Positions 30,940-31,687 of a stretch of 31,687 nucleotides of DNA are shown piece after piece. The DNA comes from Priapulus caudatus (lineage: Eukaryota; Priapulida; Priapulimorpha; Priapulimorphida; Priapulidae): contig NW_014577213.1 of assembly GCF_000485595.1 (NCBI RefSeq), positions 369,274 through 400,960 of the forward strand, in the 5' to 3' direction. The translations under genes and the position numbers were made by a program. Each line of letters begins with the position of its first letter. Within the stretch, counting starts at the first letter, position 1. Below the pieces are notes generated by a model. It was not told the origin of the DNA. It did no database searches and saw only the letters and a program-made list of their open reading frames with translations.

Positions 30940-31206
30940 GGCGCGAAATTTTTTTCCCCACGAGAGTTCCGGACCACAGTCAATCAGCGCACTTCATTCA
31001 CTCGACTTCCTCGAAGCAACAATGTAAAATGAATACGCGCTATCCCTAACCCGAACCCTAACACTAACCCTAACCCTAACCCTAACACTATCCCTAACCC
31101 GAACCCTAACACTAACTATAATCCAACCATATATATACGAACCATATATTACAAAACACTATTTATGGTGGGTCCGGAACTCTCGTGGGAAAAAAAATTT
31201 CGGGGC
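30940..31206. mobile_element. TIR element enclosing telomeric repeats
   Basis: The left terminus (30944-30976) CGAAATTTTTTTCCCCACGA plus GAGTTCCGGACCA is the inverse of the right terminus GGTCCGGAACTCTCGTGGGA plus AAAAAAATTTCG (31171-31202). About 33 bp differ only by homopolymer length. The ~195-bp interior contains the CCCTAA array at 31044-31116. There is no transposase. Its left end lies ~45 bases from an ADAMTS-like splice acceptor. Confidence 0.7.
31044..31116 (-). repeat. Interstitial telomeric repeat (TTAGGG on minus strand)
   Basis: CCCTAA units with CCCGAA and CACTAA variants. The block TATCCCTAACCCGAACCCTA plus ACACTAAC occurs twice, at 31041-31068 and 31089-31116, so there is a 48-bp higher-order duplication around a core of pure CCCTAA. 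It lies within an intron, not at a chromosome end. The unit type argues against an insect. Confidence 0.92.
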
Positions 31207-31387
31207 TCCACGTGAAGCATAGCGCACGTTGACGGATGCGCTGCTTTGTGGTTACCGCAGTCTGTCATGCGCAACAACTACGTGCACGGTACTCGTTACT
31301 GCTTACGAGGTGAGACTGTTACTCCAAGAGATATCGGCGAATGGTGCGTTGCATGAGACATTACCATTCTGTGAATATTTAATCACG

Positions 31388-31545
31388 TGAAATATTGCAG
31401 CTCTGTGGATTGCTAGTTGCATGAAACATTGCAGCTCTGTGGATTGCTAGTTGCATAAAACATTTCAACTATGTGGATTGCCAGTTGCATGAAACATTGC
31501 AGCTCTGTGGATTGCTAGCTGCATAAAACATTGCAGCTCTTTCTG
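31388..31545. repeat. 34-bp tandem repeat in intron
   Basis: Units of CTCTGTGGATTGCTAGTTGC plus ATGAAACATTGCAG start at 31401, 31435, 31469, 31503 and (truncated) 31537, an exact 34-bp period with a few substitutions. It lies in the intron between 30895 and 31641. Confidence 0.92.
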
Positions 31546-31640
31546 GACATTTGACTAGCAGACGTATTGTTACACGGGTGAACATCGAACATAGCACAGC
31601 GTTAATTCACACCTGCATTCTCCACCACGCAGTATCTTAC

Positions 31641-31687
31641 ACCGGTCATACTATACTGAGCAACGCAATGATACGTGTCGATGCCGT
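31641..31687 (-). CDS. ADAMTS-like partial exon, start of Cys-rich module
   Basis: The minus strand from the window edge is open and reads GIDTYHCVAQYSMTG before a good donor (GTAAGA) at 31640. That donor leaves phase 0 and matches the phase-0 acceptor of the next exon. Reading on in frame past this donor gives VRYCVVENAG and then a stop. The extended version, C-x10-C followed by a short acidic stretch, resembles the usual ADAMTS pattern before the D-I-C/LWC motif better than the shorter one does. A second donor (GCAG|GTGTGA, exon end 31613) would include it but gives phase 1, which does not fit the next exon. The family membership is therefore likely, but the 3' edge is unresolved. A base error, a micro-exon or alternative splicing could explain the conflict. 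Confidence 0.55.

Larger units (their letters stand above)
27159..31687 (-). other. ADAMTS-like gene locus, partial at both ends
   Basis: Six exons on the minus strand read in order as part of an ADAMTS-family secreted zinc metalloprotease or ADAMTS-like protein: a cysteine-rich stretch ending in DICRILWC, a DGTYCGNEK|WCRAGKC segment, one thrombospondin type 1 (TSP1) repeat with six cysteines, and a second cysteine-rich segment with FPDGKNC and GKYCVDGKCV. These modules normally follow the catalytic domain and bind extracellular matrix substrates outside the cell. Introns are short (about 246, 545, 745, 802 and 1586 bp) and use GT-AG. Joining exons 30797-30895, 29053-29210, 28740-28806, 28104-28194 and 27159-27301 keeps one frame throughout, which random sequence would not do. 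The catalytic HExxH domain is not in the window. The spacer after the last exon is not found, so whether this is an active protease or an ADAMTS-like protein is open. Confidence 0.85.

Noticed and set aside
31044-31116. Chromosome end (telomere)
   Set aside because: The tract is only ~73 bp, degenerate, flanked by unique sequence and inside an intron. It is interstitial.
31266-31311. Plus-strand stretch MRNNYVHGTRYCLRG with a GTGAGA donor, resembling an ADAMTS GT-x-YC-x-x-G motif
   Set aside because: It is on the wrong strand for the gene, lies within its intron, and no neighbouring exon continues it. Probably coincidence.
1-31687. tRNA and rRNA genes
   Set aside because: No sequence with a convincing tRNA B box and cloverleaf, or rRNA-like stretch, was seen. 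A tRNA scan could still find a decayed one.

Overview
This is eukaryotic nuclear DNA from an animal. The only convincing gene is a minus-strand, multi-exon ADAMTS-type extracellular protease fragment at the right end (about 27.16-31.69 kb), with GT-AG introns. A vertebrate-type (TTAGGG)n tract lies inside one intron. Together with the divergent ADAMTS sequence and the very dense simple repeats, this suggests a bilaterian invertebrate that is not an insect. I cannot name the species. No tRNA, rRNA, CRISPR array or bacterial-style operon is visible.

Layout. Positions 1-22,170 hold almost no credible coding sequence. This part is a mosaic of repeated blocks separated by long CA, GA, CT and GAA tracts. 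Block A is at 1-2255 and 8390-10413. Block B is at 5312-8150 and 14321-18480. Block C is at 10424-12736 and 19708-22170, with a fragment at 13545-14300. The copies differ mainly by scattered one-base insertions and deletions, and a 10-N gap sits at 10414-10423. I read this as a segmental or tandem duplication, or separated haplotypes, assembled from poorly corrected long reads. The first ~930 bases are extreme: they align to the second A copy only if roughly 260 extra bases, nearly all G, are removed.

Positions 22,171-27,070 are unique sequence filled with repeats: two hammerhead-like motifs, three diverged ~240-bp repeats, a 10-bp minisatellite, a ~930-bp foldback inverted repeat whose left arm carries a datable 91-bp MITE, other hairpin elements and two tandem arrays. 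A short cysteine-rich open frame on the plus strand at ~25.3-25.5 kb is a possible exon of another gene.

Positions 27,159-31,687 carry six ADAMTS exons (one partial at the window edge). They cover the start of the Cys-rich module, the WC-x-x-G-K-C segment, a thrombospondin type 1 repeat and the second Cys-rich segment. Phases match across all joins of the last five exons, so the model is internally consistent. The metalloprotease domain would lie beyond the right edge, and the spacer and C-terminus have not been found to the left. Several introns are occupied by repeats: a 1.48-kb inverted repeat, a TIR element enclosing telomeric repeats, a 34-bp tandem array and purine-rich tracts.
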